This document shows positions 30,083 to 40,052 of a DNA stretch of 64,000 bases, in pieces (positions within the stretch are counted from its first letter, which is position 1; every line of letters starts with the position of its first letter). The notes beneath the pieces were generated by a model. The model was not told the origin of the DNA. It did no database searches and saw nothing but the letters and a program-made list of their open reading frames with translations. The DNA is from Parietichytrium sp. I65-24A. Taxonomy: Eukaryota > Sar > Bigyra > Thraustochytrida > Thraustochytriidae. The translations under genes were made by a program, and so were the position numbers. The stretch is from positions 124,001-188,000 of the forward strand of contig BLSF01000020.1 of assembly GCA_012862575.1 (NCBI GenBank). The letters are read 5' to 3'.

Positions 30083-30124
<42 letters not shown>
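30035..30124. repeat. (ACGG)n, (ACG)n, (AG)n microsatellite
   Basis: About ten ACGG units, then ACG units, then about twenty AG units, directly at the right edge of the gap. The true length is unknown because the gap begins inside it. Confidence 0.97.
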
Positions 30125-30126
<2 letters not shown>

Positions 30127-30572
30127 TGGTGGGTTCCCGCAGCGGCAGTGGGTTCTTGGTTCTTGGTTCTTGCTCGCACCGTGCGCGTCGCCCCTTCCCC
30201 GCCGCTCCAGCGCGCATCGAGGGTCGCGTCCGACGGCATTGCTCCTGGAGGTCGTGTGAGTGCTGCGCCGTCTCGCTAGAATTCGCGGTTTGCCAGCTTG
30301 CTCTGGCGCAGCGCTCTCACGCGCGTGATCATCCTTCTGTCTCTCCTTATTGCATTCTTGCTTTTTGTTTTCTTGCTCAGTGAATAGTCTGCATATTACT
30401 CGCCTCGCGTGTGTTTTGAGAGTGGCGTGCGTCGGTGCGTAGGTGCGTGTAGGTGGGTGGGGTATATTGATTGATACATTCATTCCACAATTCCACACGG
30501 TGCAATTAGATTTTGGTATTTTATATATATAATTCGGGGCGGGAAACGGACTCAAGCCCCGCGAACAAGAGG
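30125..30572. other. 5' region of the receiver-PAS gene
   Basis: About 450 bases between the microsatellite and the ATG at 30573. A TATATATA stretch at about 30521-30530 lies 45 bases before the ATG. No gene is seen. Confidence 0.35.
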
Positions 30573-32153
30573 ATGGATGCATTGGAAAATGCGGTGCAGG
30601 CGCTGACTGTGCTGAGAGATGCCCTGCATGAGGATGGCCCCGAAAAGGGCCTGGACACGCAGCTGAGCACCCAGCTAAAAGAGCTGATGCAGGAGTGCGC
30701 GACAGCATTAGCAGGCAGAGTGAGCGTGAAAAGTGGCGGAATGAAAGATGGCGAAAATGCGGCAGCTCGAGCGAGCACGCCGCAACAGGAGAAGGAGATG
30801 GACATCAATGTTCTCATCGTGGACGATGACAAGACTGCAGCAACCATCATTTCTCGACAGCTGAGCAAGCTCAAGATTCGCAACCAATTTGTGCTGAGTG
30901 GGCAAGAGGCGCTGGACAAGTTGTACGAAGACCCGCAATCGTTCCACTTGGTGCTTTGCGATGTGAATATGCCCGGCCTCGACGGCGGAGCGGTGCTGAA
31001 GCGGGTGTTGTCGAATCCTCAGCTCAAATATATTCCTATTGTAATGGTAAGCTCTGATGAAGATGTCAACAAGGCCAAGGAGCTTGTCCAAGCAGGCGCC
31101 AAAGACTACATCGTGAAACCAGTTCGCCAGGTGTCTCTTGTGAGTCTTTCGTTCAAAGTCCGCGGATGGCAACAGGTGCATAGCACCAAACACTTATCTG
31201 CTCTGTACGAAATGTCGTCGGCCCTGTTGGTCCATTTGAAAGTTATTTTGGGGAAAGGCGATGAGCCAGACCCATCCACTGCCACTCCTGCCGAGGAATT
31301 GTCCTTCTCTCGTGCTAACGTTTCCCATGCCTTTATTCAAGCCGCGTCGCTTCCGATGATGGAGCTGCTCGGCATCACCAAGAGCGATGTCGCGAGTGGA
31401 CATGTCGACGTGCTTGAGTTTGTTGTTGCGGATGACAAGGATGTGCTCTGCCACCAGCTCCGACAATCGATTTACGAAGATATGAACGACACGACGTCGC
31501 GTCACAAAGGCCAGCGCCTAGTTTGGCGTTGGATAGACTCAAAGGGCAGCAACGTTCCAGTTGTAGGCTCCTGGTCGCGCATTGGCGACGTTGGCGACGA
31601 TGAGGTTATTCTCGAGAGCACTTCCCTCCTACCTTCACTGATGCTCAAGCGAGAGAAAGAGCGCCGAGACTTGGCGGAGCGCGAAGCAAAAGAGGCGCTC
31701 CGCGAGTCCACAAAACTACGCGAGGATCTTCTCATTACAAGGCGTTCAGACCAGACAATGCGAAACGAGCTGGCTTCTCTCATGGGCGAAATGTCAGAGT
31801 TTTCCAAGATGATTACTGAAAATCCTCATGTTCTGACGTGGCGCTTTCGAGTTCTGGATGGCAGAATCGAATATGTAAGCCCAAAGTCCTGCGAGGCTGT
31901 GCTTGGGTATCAACCACAGGAACTGCTGGGGAAAATGAACAGCGATACCCTTTTTCCAGAAGACCTTGAAAAAGGTCAAACGCATATTACGTCGATTCAC
32001 GGATCAGTACGCTTCCGGCGAGTGCACAAATCTGGGAAAACTGTCTGGGTGGAGTCAAGAGCGTATGCGTGGTGGGACGAGCAGCACAGTGTGATCATCG
32101 TTACAGAATATGATATTACGGCTCTGATCCTCAACGGCTTGGCTCCCAAGTAA
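30573..32153 (+). CDS. Receiver-PAS-PAS signalling protein without output domain
   Basis: A 526-residue protein from the ATG at 30573. A short helical N-terminus is followed by a CheY-like receiver at about residues 78-190. It has the acidic pocket D84-D86 (LIVDDDK), the phospho-acceptor D130 (LVLCDVNMPGLDG), S160 (MVSSDED) and K182 (YIVKPVR), so all catalytic residues are present. A PAS-like region spans about 250-345, a heptad-rich coiled coil about 358-410, and a clear PAS domain about 412-516 (ITENPHVLTWRF, CEAVLGYQPQELLGK, FPEDLEKG, GKTVWVESRAYAW). There is no kinase, cyclase or DNA-binding domain. It probably takes phosphate from a hybrid histidine kinase and signals through PAS-mediated partner binding. 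It may be part of a light or redox pathway, but the PAS ligand cannot be deduced. Confidence 0.9.
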   Translation: MDALENAVQALTVLRDALHEDGPEKGLDTQLSTQLKELMQECATALAGRVSVKSGGMKDGENAAARASTPQQEKEMDINVLIVDDDKTAATIISRQLSKLKIRNQFVLSGQEALDKLYEDPQSFHLVLCDVNMPGLDGGAVLKRVLSNPQLKYIPIVMVSSDEDVNKAKELVQAGAKDYIVKPVRQVSLVSLSFKVRGWQQVHSTKHLSALYEMSSALLVHLKVILGKGDEPDPSTATPAEELSFSRANVSHAFIQAASLPMMELLGITKSDVASGHVDVLEFVVADDKDVLCHQLRQSIYEDMNDTTSRHKGQRLVWRWIDSKGSNVPVVGSWSRIGDVGDDEVILESTSLLPSLMLKREKERRDLAEREAKEALRESTKLREDLLITRRSDQTMRNELASLMGEMSEFSKMITENPHVLTWRFRVLDGRIEYVSPKSCEAVLGYQPQELLGKMNSDTLFPEDLEKGQTHITSIHGSVRFRRVHKSGKTVWVESRAYAWWDEQHSVIIVTEYDITALILNGLAPK

Positions 32154-32903
32154 ACTTTGCCCATTGACTCTCGCCTTTCCCCTTCACAACTTTATTCCCG
32201 TTTGTGTCGTCCTTCATGGTTAGCGAGTAGCTAGAGCATGGATTTGGTGTGTTCTGTTCACTGGGCGGAATACCTGGCACCGTCTCTGCACTGTTGTTGT
32301 TGTAGTAGTTGTTGATGATGATGATGATGATGTTTCTGACCAAAGGCAGCTGGGTCGCGTGCATTATATAAAGGCTTTTCGAGAGAAGTCGACAGGATGT
32401 TTTACATCGGAGTGTGTCTCATTGAGGTAGACTGGCTCAATTTTCAAAGGAGAATTCCTTTTTATTATACGAAAAGGGCAGATGAAACTCTAGACTGTTC
32501 TATCGAGATCGAGGGTCATTCTCGACTCTCTTTTTTTTTGTGGTTTTGGCTGGTAATAGTAACGTGGATTACATCTAAATTTATGTTGAGTTCAAGGAGA
32601 GATATTGGAATTAGTTGGACGAGGGAAGTTTTGTGGCGTCGACATTTATTCACCTGAGTGCGGCCCCGCTGAGCTTGTCTGCTTCCTTAACTATGACTGA
32701 TCAGGCGTTGCTATCCTCTGAATGATGTTTGATTCTCGTCAGTGATTGTCCAAACTGTCAACCCGAGCGGCCGCAGCCCCGCCATGACCGGATCGAGAGG
32801 TGTTTTCACTGTCGGATTCTACTGGTGCGGCTTTGTGAATAGTACAACGACAAACGAACTCTTAACATATATTTATCTATAAGCTCCCGGTTGATTCCCG
32901 CTC
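32154..32903. other. Convergent spacer
   Basis: 750 bases between converging stops. A strong TATATAAAG lies at about 32365-32373 and is followed 25 bases later by an ATG opening an 86-codon frame (32397-32657). That frame has no recognisable domain and is not called as a gene. A (GAT)n run lies near 32315-32330. Confidence 0.35.
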
Positions 32904-33996
32904 TCACTTACTTTTTCTCATGCGCTGACCATACTTGACGGCAATGCTGTCTGCATGCATGTTATAGATAATCATTGCAATATGAATGATAGGTGAGAAA
33001 AGAACTTCCAGCACTCCAAAGCGGCCGCGCGGGGTGATGTTTGCACAAGCCGATATGAGCATGTTGTGTACCACATCAGGAGAGCGAATATGGTACTCGT
33101 TTCGGAGGCAGCTGCTCATCATCGCATCCACAACGGACCTGACCGAGTACACGTCCGATGGTGGGGAAAGCTCGAATGTTTCCTTTGGCTTGTGCTTATT
33201 CTCTTCCTCAAATCCAGGAGTGTCCATATCTGGCGGATACGCAATCCGCACGCGAATGCCGAAGCCCTTCAGCTCGTTTCTCAAGCAGTCTTTTGCAGTC
33301 CAACACACTCTGTCAGCACACGCTTCCGATATCACTACTAATAACAACGAACAAACAAAGAGAAGACAAAAACAAAAACCAGTCGCAAAACTTACCCGCA
33401 ATCGCTCGCAGAGCGGATTTCGCAGGCGCGTACGAGCTGTACCCGATGAAAGCCGCGCATGCAACAGCCGAAGAGATAAACACAATTTCTCCTTTAATCA
33501 AGTTCTTCACCATGCCCTCCGCGACCACCTTGGCGCAATAGACTGCCCCCAAGTAATTTTGCTCCATGGACTTTTTAAACGTCTCAGGGCTCTGCTCCAA
33601 AAAGTACCCAGGCTCCGCTCCGCCGGCAGACAAGAACAACGAGAACACTGGCCCGTACTCAGCTTCGGCCTGATCGAATGCGGCCTTCACTTTGGCGAAA
33701 TCAGTCACATCTACGGAGACATACTGCACCTTTCCCGGGCCTTCCTTGGCAGAAATCTGCTTCACGGCAGCGTCCAGCTTGCTCACTGTGCGCGCCATGA
33801 TGGTCACATTGGCGCCGTACATGTACAGCTCCTCTGCCAAAGCCAAACCCAGCCCTTGCGAGCCGCCGGTCACCACCACATGCTTGCCCGCGTACACCGC
33901 CTTCCCACTCCTCTTACCAAATCGAAGGAAACAAGCCAAGGTCGCAACAACAATTGCGCCCAAAATGGACCCCAAAACTATGAGCCACGTCAACAT
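32904..33996 (-). CDS. KDSR: 3-ketodihydrosphingosine reductase, one intron
   Basis: Exon 1 is 33396-33996 and exon 2 is 32904-33289, giving 328 residues (human KDSR 332). The intron (33290-33395, 106 bases) has a GTAAGT donor and an AAAAG acceptor. Splicing there restores the family sequence SALRAIA-DCLRNELKGFGIRV. An N-terminal membrane segment (MLTWLIVLGSILGAIVVATL) is followed by the short-chain dehydrogenase fold: NADPH-binding TGGSQGLG, and the active-site Ser plus YAPAK (Tyr-x3-Lys). The signature AYPPDMDTPGFEEEN is diagnostic. A C-terminal hydrophobic segment follows. The enzyme reduces 3-ketodihydrosphingosine to dihydrosphingosine on the cytosolic face of the ER, the second step of sphingolipid synthesis. 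The start is the first ATG; the frame opens 7 codons earlier at TTG. Confidence 0.95.
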
Positions 33997-36149
33997 CCTC
34001 CCTCCCCAAACGCCCAACTAGCCCCAACGACCACTAAAGCAAACACAGATCAGAATCGCGCGAGCCCAGACGCCAAACCTCAAACCTCCACGACGCTCTG
34101 GCACGATTGAGAGAGAAGGGCTCCTGCGATGCACAACGCGTACATGCGTCAATGTACCCAAGTATGTGTTTCAATGAATGGTGTATGTGTGTGTGAGAGA
34201 GAGAGAGACACACATGGAAATGAATGACAATTGAATGAAACAAACACACAAAGAGATGAGATTGCGCCACTAGCAAAGGCTTAGCCTTTGACTAAGTAAT
34301 TCATATACACCCCGTAGTGGTCATAATAAGCTATTCATTCCTACATCAATGAGATAACACTTCCTGTGTCTTCTGTGTTTGGCTTGCACATGCAGTGGTG
34401 TTGGTAGCAGAATGCTACTGAACTGCGTAGAAGAGACTATGCGTGGTCGTTGCCGTGAGGTGTGCTACTCAAGTCTAACCGTCCTGATTAGTGACTACTT
34501 TAGTACTGCGCCGTGAATTCACTATTCGATCCGAGAGAGCAACTCGTTGTTCTTTCGCATTTTCTGTCTTTTTTTTGTCTTCTGAATTCTGACTCTGTTC
34601 AGCAAAGTGGTGAAACGAAACACTCCTGACATTGCATTTGTCGTGAACCTGCAGAGCGCATGAATGGATATGCACTGCTTGAAGACGCGTGGTCAAACAA
34701 CAAAAAGAGCGCCAGATCAAGGCGTCTGCCTATGAATGAAACTGTCTTTAATTAATACTGCATGCTTCCATGTTCAACACGCACTTTCGATCGATCGATC
34801 AACGCATTTAGCAAGCAGAGCGATAGATAATTGACGAGAGAACCAGCTCAGCTTGAGCCGTTGTACTGTATCGGAGCCTCTCTGAGTACCGTTCGAGTCA
34901 CTCATGGAGCTGCGTTGATGCGATTTGATGCGGCTTTCACCTGCAAAATACACAACGTACTGCTTTCATGCCGAACAGGGAAAACCCACGCGTCCAAGGC
35001 TGCGTCGCGATAGTCGCGATGCTTTCTGTGCGCGCATCTTGAAGTTTAGTCTGGCACTCTCAAAGCTGGAGACAGATCTTCGAGCTTTCGCTTATGTCCC
35101 CTGCTTCCGCTTCCGTTGTAGGTTTCTTTCTTTGTTTATGCCTTTTGGCTTCCTAGTTCCGTTTGGCGTTGGGGAAAAAAAAAAAAAAAAAAAAGCTGTA
35201 AAGGAAAGATAAAGCATTGTTGACCTGTAAACTTACAGAATTCAAATTTTAAAAAATCCTTCACTTCTAAAAATTCTAAATTTCAAATCTCGCTCCTCTT
35301 CTCTACAAGAATCCAGAAATCTTTACTCACTGCTACTGGCCCCCATTAGCACATTTGGTACGATTTTACTGCACCTCGAGCTCTTAGTCGCGCACATAGC
35401 CCCTCGCATAGCGCCTTTTCGGTCTGGCAGAGAACTGCTCTCTTGTTCTCTGGCTCTCGCCCGCCTTGTGGCCGTGCGCGAGAGGGCGGCGAGTACGGCG
35501 AGTACGTTCAAATTCCGGGGGTCTTGAACGCGATTTCGGGGGCGCGCGGGCTCGGCGAGGTCACGCCGCGAACGGTTCACTTGTTCGTCCGTCCGTCGCT
35601 GATTCGCTGATTCGCTGGTCAGCTGTCTCCGCCGGGTCTGGTTGCTGGCGCCGCTTCGAGGCCAAGTGTGGGACTGCCAAAACCACGGATCGCAGTCTCG
35701 GTACGGATTTAGGCGAGGTCAGCACAGTGGCACAGTGGAGGTGCCAAGTTGGGAGATTCGGGTGGGAAAGAGAAGCGTGCGCCGGAGCTGAAGAGTGGTG
35801 GAAAGATATTTTTTGATTGAGATTTTTCGATTGAGATATTTTGAGATTTTCACGTCTCTTGCCGAACTTGTACGTCGGAATTGGGATTAGTTGCAACGAT
35901 TGCTTTGCATGTTGGAAGCGCATTTCGTTTTTTGAGGTGGAAATACACGAGCTTTGCGCCAAAAGGAGCTGGATTTCTCAGGTGCAAAGGAACAGGCTGT
36001 TTGCAATCTGGATTTTGGAATCTTTCACGGTCCATCGGCGAGCCGAATCCTTCCTTCCCTGGCCGACTGGAGGTAGTGGAAACGGGAAGAGACGGAGGCA
36101 CGAAAAGTAAACGAAAGCGACCTCGAATTCTGAAATACGAGTCGGCAGA
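33997..36149. other. 2.15 kb divergent spacer
   Basis: It separates KDSR (-) from the GNAT-LysM-HMG gene (+). It holds a GA/CA-rich run near 34190-34220, a GATC run near 34790-34800 and a 20-base A tract at about 35175-35194. No gene is supported. The open frames around 35323-35962 lie on both strands and look like GC-rich shadow frames. Confidence 0.4.
35175..35194 (+). repeat. Poly(A) tract
   Basis: Twenty consecutive A residues after GGGG. It could be a plain homopolymer or the tail of an old retroposed copy. No flanking target-site duplication was obvious to me. Confidence 0.8.
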
Positions 36150-39100
36150 ATGGCGTTGTCAAGGAGGAACCCACAGAAGCGGCTGGTTGAGCCGCTCTAT
36201 GAGATGCAGGATGTTCCGCCTTGCTCAAAAGATCTCAGAGATTCGTGCTTAGTCAAGGTCGAGGACAGGGATCTTTGGATTAAAATGCTTCCCGAGCTGC
36301 TTCTGCTGTGTAATGAGGCCTCGTCAAGGTTTGAGACCCGCTGCAAGAGCGCAATAGAGGCACTCCGCAAGTTGTCTGGTTCGATGGAGCCCAAGATTCC
36401 GCCTAATTTGCTCCCCATACACGATGGTAAAGCTCTCGGTTTGGAATACATCACCGATAGGATGGATCTGGATGACCCACTGCATGGTTATGTCGTGCGC
36501 ACTGCGAAAGAAGGCTGGATACAAGGCTTCATCTCTGTAACGACCTTTACGTCTTGGCAGCGCTGGTTTCGCTGGGACAGCTTAGTTGATGAGGCTGGCG
36601 TGCTCATGTTTGACACTGATGGCGCAGGCGTAGACGCTCTTCACTCTTTAGGACACCCTGATCCTCGCGAGACGGATAAGCCCGAACTGGGGTGGTGGAG
36701 CACTCGAATTGTGGATGCGGATGGCTCTTTGAGCGCATCTCTCAATAGCGAGATCAGAGATGGCGATCCAGAGGGCGAAGGTGTGATTTGGCCGCACATT
36801 GCGGAACTCTCTCTTTTGGGTGGGATCGGTTGCGGTTCCTTCCTCGTCAAGCTAATTATCGAAGAACTGGAAAACAGTGATTCGCCATACAATTATTTGG
36901 TCATGCAAGCCACAGAAAACGCAGTGAGCTTCTATGAACAGCACGGATTTGTGCGCGTTGGAGCCGTGGCCCGATATTTTGACAAGACCAAAAAGTCGGA
37001 CGAAGCGAGCACTTCCTCGAACCAGGCCTCTGACATGGAGGTTGATGAGCATGGGCCACTTCCTACGCCTCCTGTCCAACTAGGCGTTGCTCCTCGAGTG
37101 AGACGGCGTCGCGCAGAGTCTTCCAACACTGACAAAACGTCGGATGCTACAGGCCTTTCTCCTATTAACGAGCTTCTACCTCGCTCAGTTCGCCGAAATG
37201 GACAATCGGAGGAGGACTCCACCAAACCGCCCAAGTGCGGCAATGAACTGGAAAAGAGTGCTGTAGACGCCAGATCGGCCATGTCTCAACCTGAGATTCC
37301 CAACACGCCATTTATTTGCGGTGCTTCAAGTCCTTTCAAATGGCACAAAGTGAATGAGAAGGAAACCCCGACTCTGAAAGAGTTGGCGGAACTCATGGGT
37401 GTGCAGGCTTGCGACATATCCTTCATGAATCGCCGTATGTATGGAGAATTGAGCGAGGGCGACCAGCTGATCGATGGCGTAATGTTGCGAATTCCTGTTT
37501 TCCCAACCTTTTATGATGGCATATCGCACTCATACAAACACACCACAAAAACTGCACTTGCTTCAGAAACCGCTCCGATGGTCACATGTTCGGCGTTGCC
37601 TGGGGAGGCGTCCGCCAATGGGCTATGGTACTGTGCAAGGGATAATCAGACACCTCGACAAATTGCTGCCCAACTGGGCATAGAGACTCGTGACTTGATT
37701 GACGCGAATGCAAAGTTGTATCCGGATATGACGTCTTATTCCCCCCTACACGAGATGACAATCATGCGAGTCCCCAATGTCTCTGCAAAGCCAATGCAAA
37801 ACCTAGACCCTAAACTCGTAGAAGAGCTTGAGCGCGCGAGGTCAAGCTGGGGCTGGGGATCAGACGACGCAAAACAATCAGGTCTTTCTGGGGTAATGAC
37901 CTATCGGCATTGGGCCTTCTCAGATGACCCGGTCGATTTTGCAGTGTCGAGCTACATGATGGTCCGGCCCTTGAAAAAGAGGAAGCCGGCTGCGGCGACA
38001 GTATCGGTGCCGCCGCCGCCGCTGACGGCGCAACCAATCTTGAGTGCTGAAGATTCAGAGTCTCCGGTCGCAACCCTTGCTCGTGATCGTCTCAAAGGTG
38101 TGGATGTTGAGGTCCCAGTGTTTGCTTACGGAGGAAGTGCGCCGGGGCTGATCTCAGAGCAGCGGTCGCTTTTAAACGCGTCGGCGGAGGAGGAGGAAGA
38201 AGAGGAAGAGGGTTCAGAAGAGTCCCCTGAAATTAAGCCGGAGACTGGCAACCCAGCGGAAGAGTCCAAGCAAGGTTCCGCGGCAGTGAGCGAGGTAAAG
38301 GTAGAGAAAGCGATAGAGGATCAAGAGCCTGTTGTGGAAACACACCAAACGACACCTTCCCCGGATCCTCAGCTAGAAGCAGACGACCCGAACAGGCGCA
38401 TGACCAGATCGTCGAGACCGCGGAGGCAAGCAGCCCAGCGAGCCGGGACGACGTCCTCAGAGCCAACTGAGCCAAAGACTAGAGCCGGGAGTATCGCCAC
38501 CGAGTCAGAAGCCCCGCCTGACAAAGTCGTCTCCAGCCCGGAACCAGAGCCGCCAAAGACGTACCTTCCAGGTTATCCGCAGCAAGTAAAGGTGATTCTA
38601 CACTGCCAAAGTATTCGTCGCATGAGAACTTTTGACGAAGCGCATCGCATGGGTCCTTTGCAAGCAGCCGTAGCATTTGTGGAAGGTGCAAAGCTGCCCA
38701 AAGGATCCAGAAAGAAGAGGGGCCGCTCAGGGTCGGACCTTTCAAGCACCGCGGCTTCCATAACAGGCTCTGTTAGAGAGTCGAATATCAACGGTAGCGA
38801 CGGGATTGAATTGCGCAGTAAGAGATTTGTTGCACTAGACAGCAAGACGAATCTTGTGCAGGTGTTCGTCCGCAACGCCACTCTGGTTGGTCCACGCATG
38901 GTAGCGAGAATTGATGCACCACTGAAATGCAAGGTGTTGGACGAGGACAAGAGCATCGAAGTCCTGAAACCAGCGAAGCCGCGGCCACCGTGGAACGCGT
39001 ACATGTGCTACGGGATGTCTCGTCGCGTGGAGCTGAAACGAACTGATCCAAGCATGAGCTTTTCGGCCGTGAGCAGTCTCATTGGCTCTGAATGGCGCGA

Positions 39101-39713
39101 TTTCTCCGAGGAAAAGAAGAGACCTTATCATCTCATGGCGGAAGAAGAGAAATCTCGCTATAAGACAGAGATGGAAGACTATCAAAATGCACTTAAAGCT
39201 CTCGGCCTAGCCGACGAGGAGCCAGGAGCAACTGACAAATCTGTTAATCCAAGCTCTTTGGTGAATCAGGTTGTCCGCTTGTGCCGCAAGCCGAGTCATA
39301 AAGATCGGCAGCGATTTCTTCTCGGTTCTAAACTTGTTGCTGCAGCCGCTGGCCAGCCTCTCGGAGGCGACTTACAAGAGAACGCTGGCGATGTACGAAG
39401 TCTTTGCGAAGAGCACCTGCAGGTGTCCAAATTTTGCGCGGAAAGACCGTACCGCGATGAGGAATGCGCAGAATACTACTTCGTGCTCACCTACATTCCG
39501 GACCTCTACTGGTGCAGACTTTGCCCTCTGCAGTCAGTTGGAATGTTTGATAAGCGTATTCCGCGTCATTACGGCCGAACGAAGTGGATGCTAGTTCCGG
39601 AAGGGCAAGCGATTGAGATCGACGTGTCTGCTTCGAGATGTACGGCAGTGGCGTCGATTGCGGTAAGAAAAACCCAGGACGCAGACCAGGAAGAATGGGA
39701 CATCATGGACTAG
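36150..39713 (+). CDS. GNAT-LysM-LysM-HMG-box protein, 1187 residues
   Basis: ATG at 36150. Residues about 120-280 look like a GNAT acetyltransferase: substrate strands, then LSLLGGIGCGSFLVKLIIEE (a degenerate acetyl-CoA loop region) and VSFYEQHGFVRVG, the classic last strand-helix pair. Two LysM-like modules follow, at about 397-450 (HKVNEKETPTLKELAELMG ... GVMLRIP) and 491-543 (YCARDNQTPRQIAAQLG ... MTIMRVP). Then come acidic and Ser/Pro-rich linkers (Glu run near 680) and an HMG box at about 942-1015 (KPRPPWNAYMCYG, WRDFSEEKKRPYHLMAEEEKSRY). The C-terminal 170 residues are folded-looking but unknown. HMG boxes bind DNA, so a nuclear, chromatin-linked acetyltransferase is inferred. LysM in such a protein is odd, since LysM usually binds N-acetylglucosamine polymers outside the cell or in bacteria. 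No signal peptide is present. Confidence 0.85.
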   Translation: MALSRRNPQKRLVEPLYEMQDVPPCSKDLRDSCLVKVEDRDLWIKMLPELLLLCNEASSRFETRCKSAIEALRKLSGSMEPKIPPNLLPIHDGKALGLEYITDRMDLDDPLHGYVVRTAKEGWIQGFISVTTFTSWQRWFRWDSLVDEAGVLMFDTDGAGVDALHSLGHPDPRETDKPELGWWSTRIVDADGSLSASLNSEIRDGDPEGEGVIWPHIAELSLLGGIGCGSFLVKLIIEELENSDSPYNYLVMQATENAVSFYEQHGFVRVGAVARYFDKTKKSDEASTSSNQASDMEVDEHGPLPTPPVQLGVAPRVRRRRAESSNTDKTSDATGLSPINELLPRSVRRNGQSEEDSTKPPKCGNELEKSAVDARSAMSQPEIPNTPFICGASSPFKWHKVNEKETPTLKELAELMGVQACDISFMNRRMYGELSEGDQLIDGVMLRIPVFPTFYDGISHSYKHTTKTALASETAPMVTCSALPGEASANGLWYCARDNQTPRQIAAQLGIETRDLIDANAKLYPDMTSYSPLHEMTIMRVPNVSAKPMQNLDPKLVEELERARSSWGWGSDDAKQSGLSGVMTYRHWAFSDDPVDFAVSSYMMVRPLKKRKPAAATVSVPPPPLTAQPILSAEDSESPVATLARDRLKGVDVEVPVFAYGGSAPGLISEQRSLLNASAEEEEEEEEGSEESPEIKPETGNPAEESKQGSAAVSEVKVEKAIEDQEPVVETHQTTPSPDPQLEADDPNRRMTRSSRPRRQAAQRAGTTSSEPTEPKTRAGSIATESEAPPDKVVSSPEPEPPKTYLPGYPQQVKVILHCQSIRRMRTFDEAHRMGPLQAAVAFVEGAKLPKGSRKKRGRSGSDLSSTAASITGSVRESNINGSDGIELRSKRFVALDSKTNLVQVFVRNATLVGPRMVARIDAPLKCKVLDEDKSIEVLKPAKPRPPWNAYMCYGMSRRVELKRTDPSMSFSAVSSLIGSEWRDFSEEKKRPYHLMAEEEKSRYKTEMEDYQNALKALGLADEEPGATDKSVNPSSLVNQVVRLCRKPSHKDRQRFLLGSKLVAAAAGQPLGGDLQENAGDVRSLCEEHLQVSKFCAERPYRDEECAEYYFVLTYIPDLYWCRLCPLQSVGMFDKRIPRHYGRTKWMLVPEGQAIEIDVSASRCTAVASIAVRKTQDADQEEWDIMD

Positions 39714-40052
39714 TTAAATGTCTTGTCCCAATTGAAGTCAATTAGATGGTAAGCTTTTTGAGTTGTGTAAGGATGCGTGAACTGCGATTTGGAAAAATGG
39801 CGTTGTTAGTTTAAAAGATCGTAAAATCTAGGTAGTAATCTTCCAAAAGACATACTTTGCGAATCTTTCGTTGGAGTTGACATGGTGTTGAACGTACGTT
39901 TGGTTGGGGTTCTTTATGCCAACCAAGTGCTCCCCTTTATGCCCAAGGGCCGCTTACGTTGCACTTCACTGCTCTTCATAATCAACATGGCGATTCAGCT
40001 ACTTCGCTTGAGACAGAGGATTATTTTAAAGAATTGCGTTTGTTTTCGGATT
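39714..40052. other. Convergent spacer
   Basis: 339 bases between the HMG-box gene and the calponin gene. It is AT-rich and consistent with two 3' UTRs. I see nothing else. Confidence 0.4.

Noticed and set aside
32397-32657. 86-codon frame 25 bases after a strong TATA-like element
   Set aside because: Interesting position, but the product has no domain and one hydrophobic stretch only; composition is AT-rich like the spacer. Left uncalled.
35175-35194. Poly(A) tract as the end of a LINE or SINE
   Set aside because: No reverse-transcriptase frame, no Pol III boxes and no flanking target duplication were seen; it is listed only as a homopolymer.
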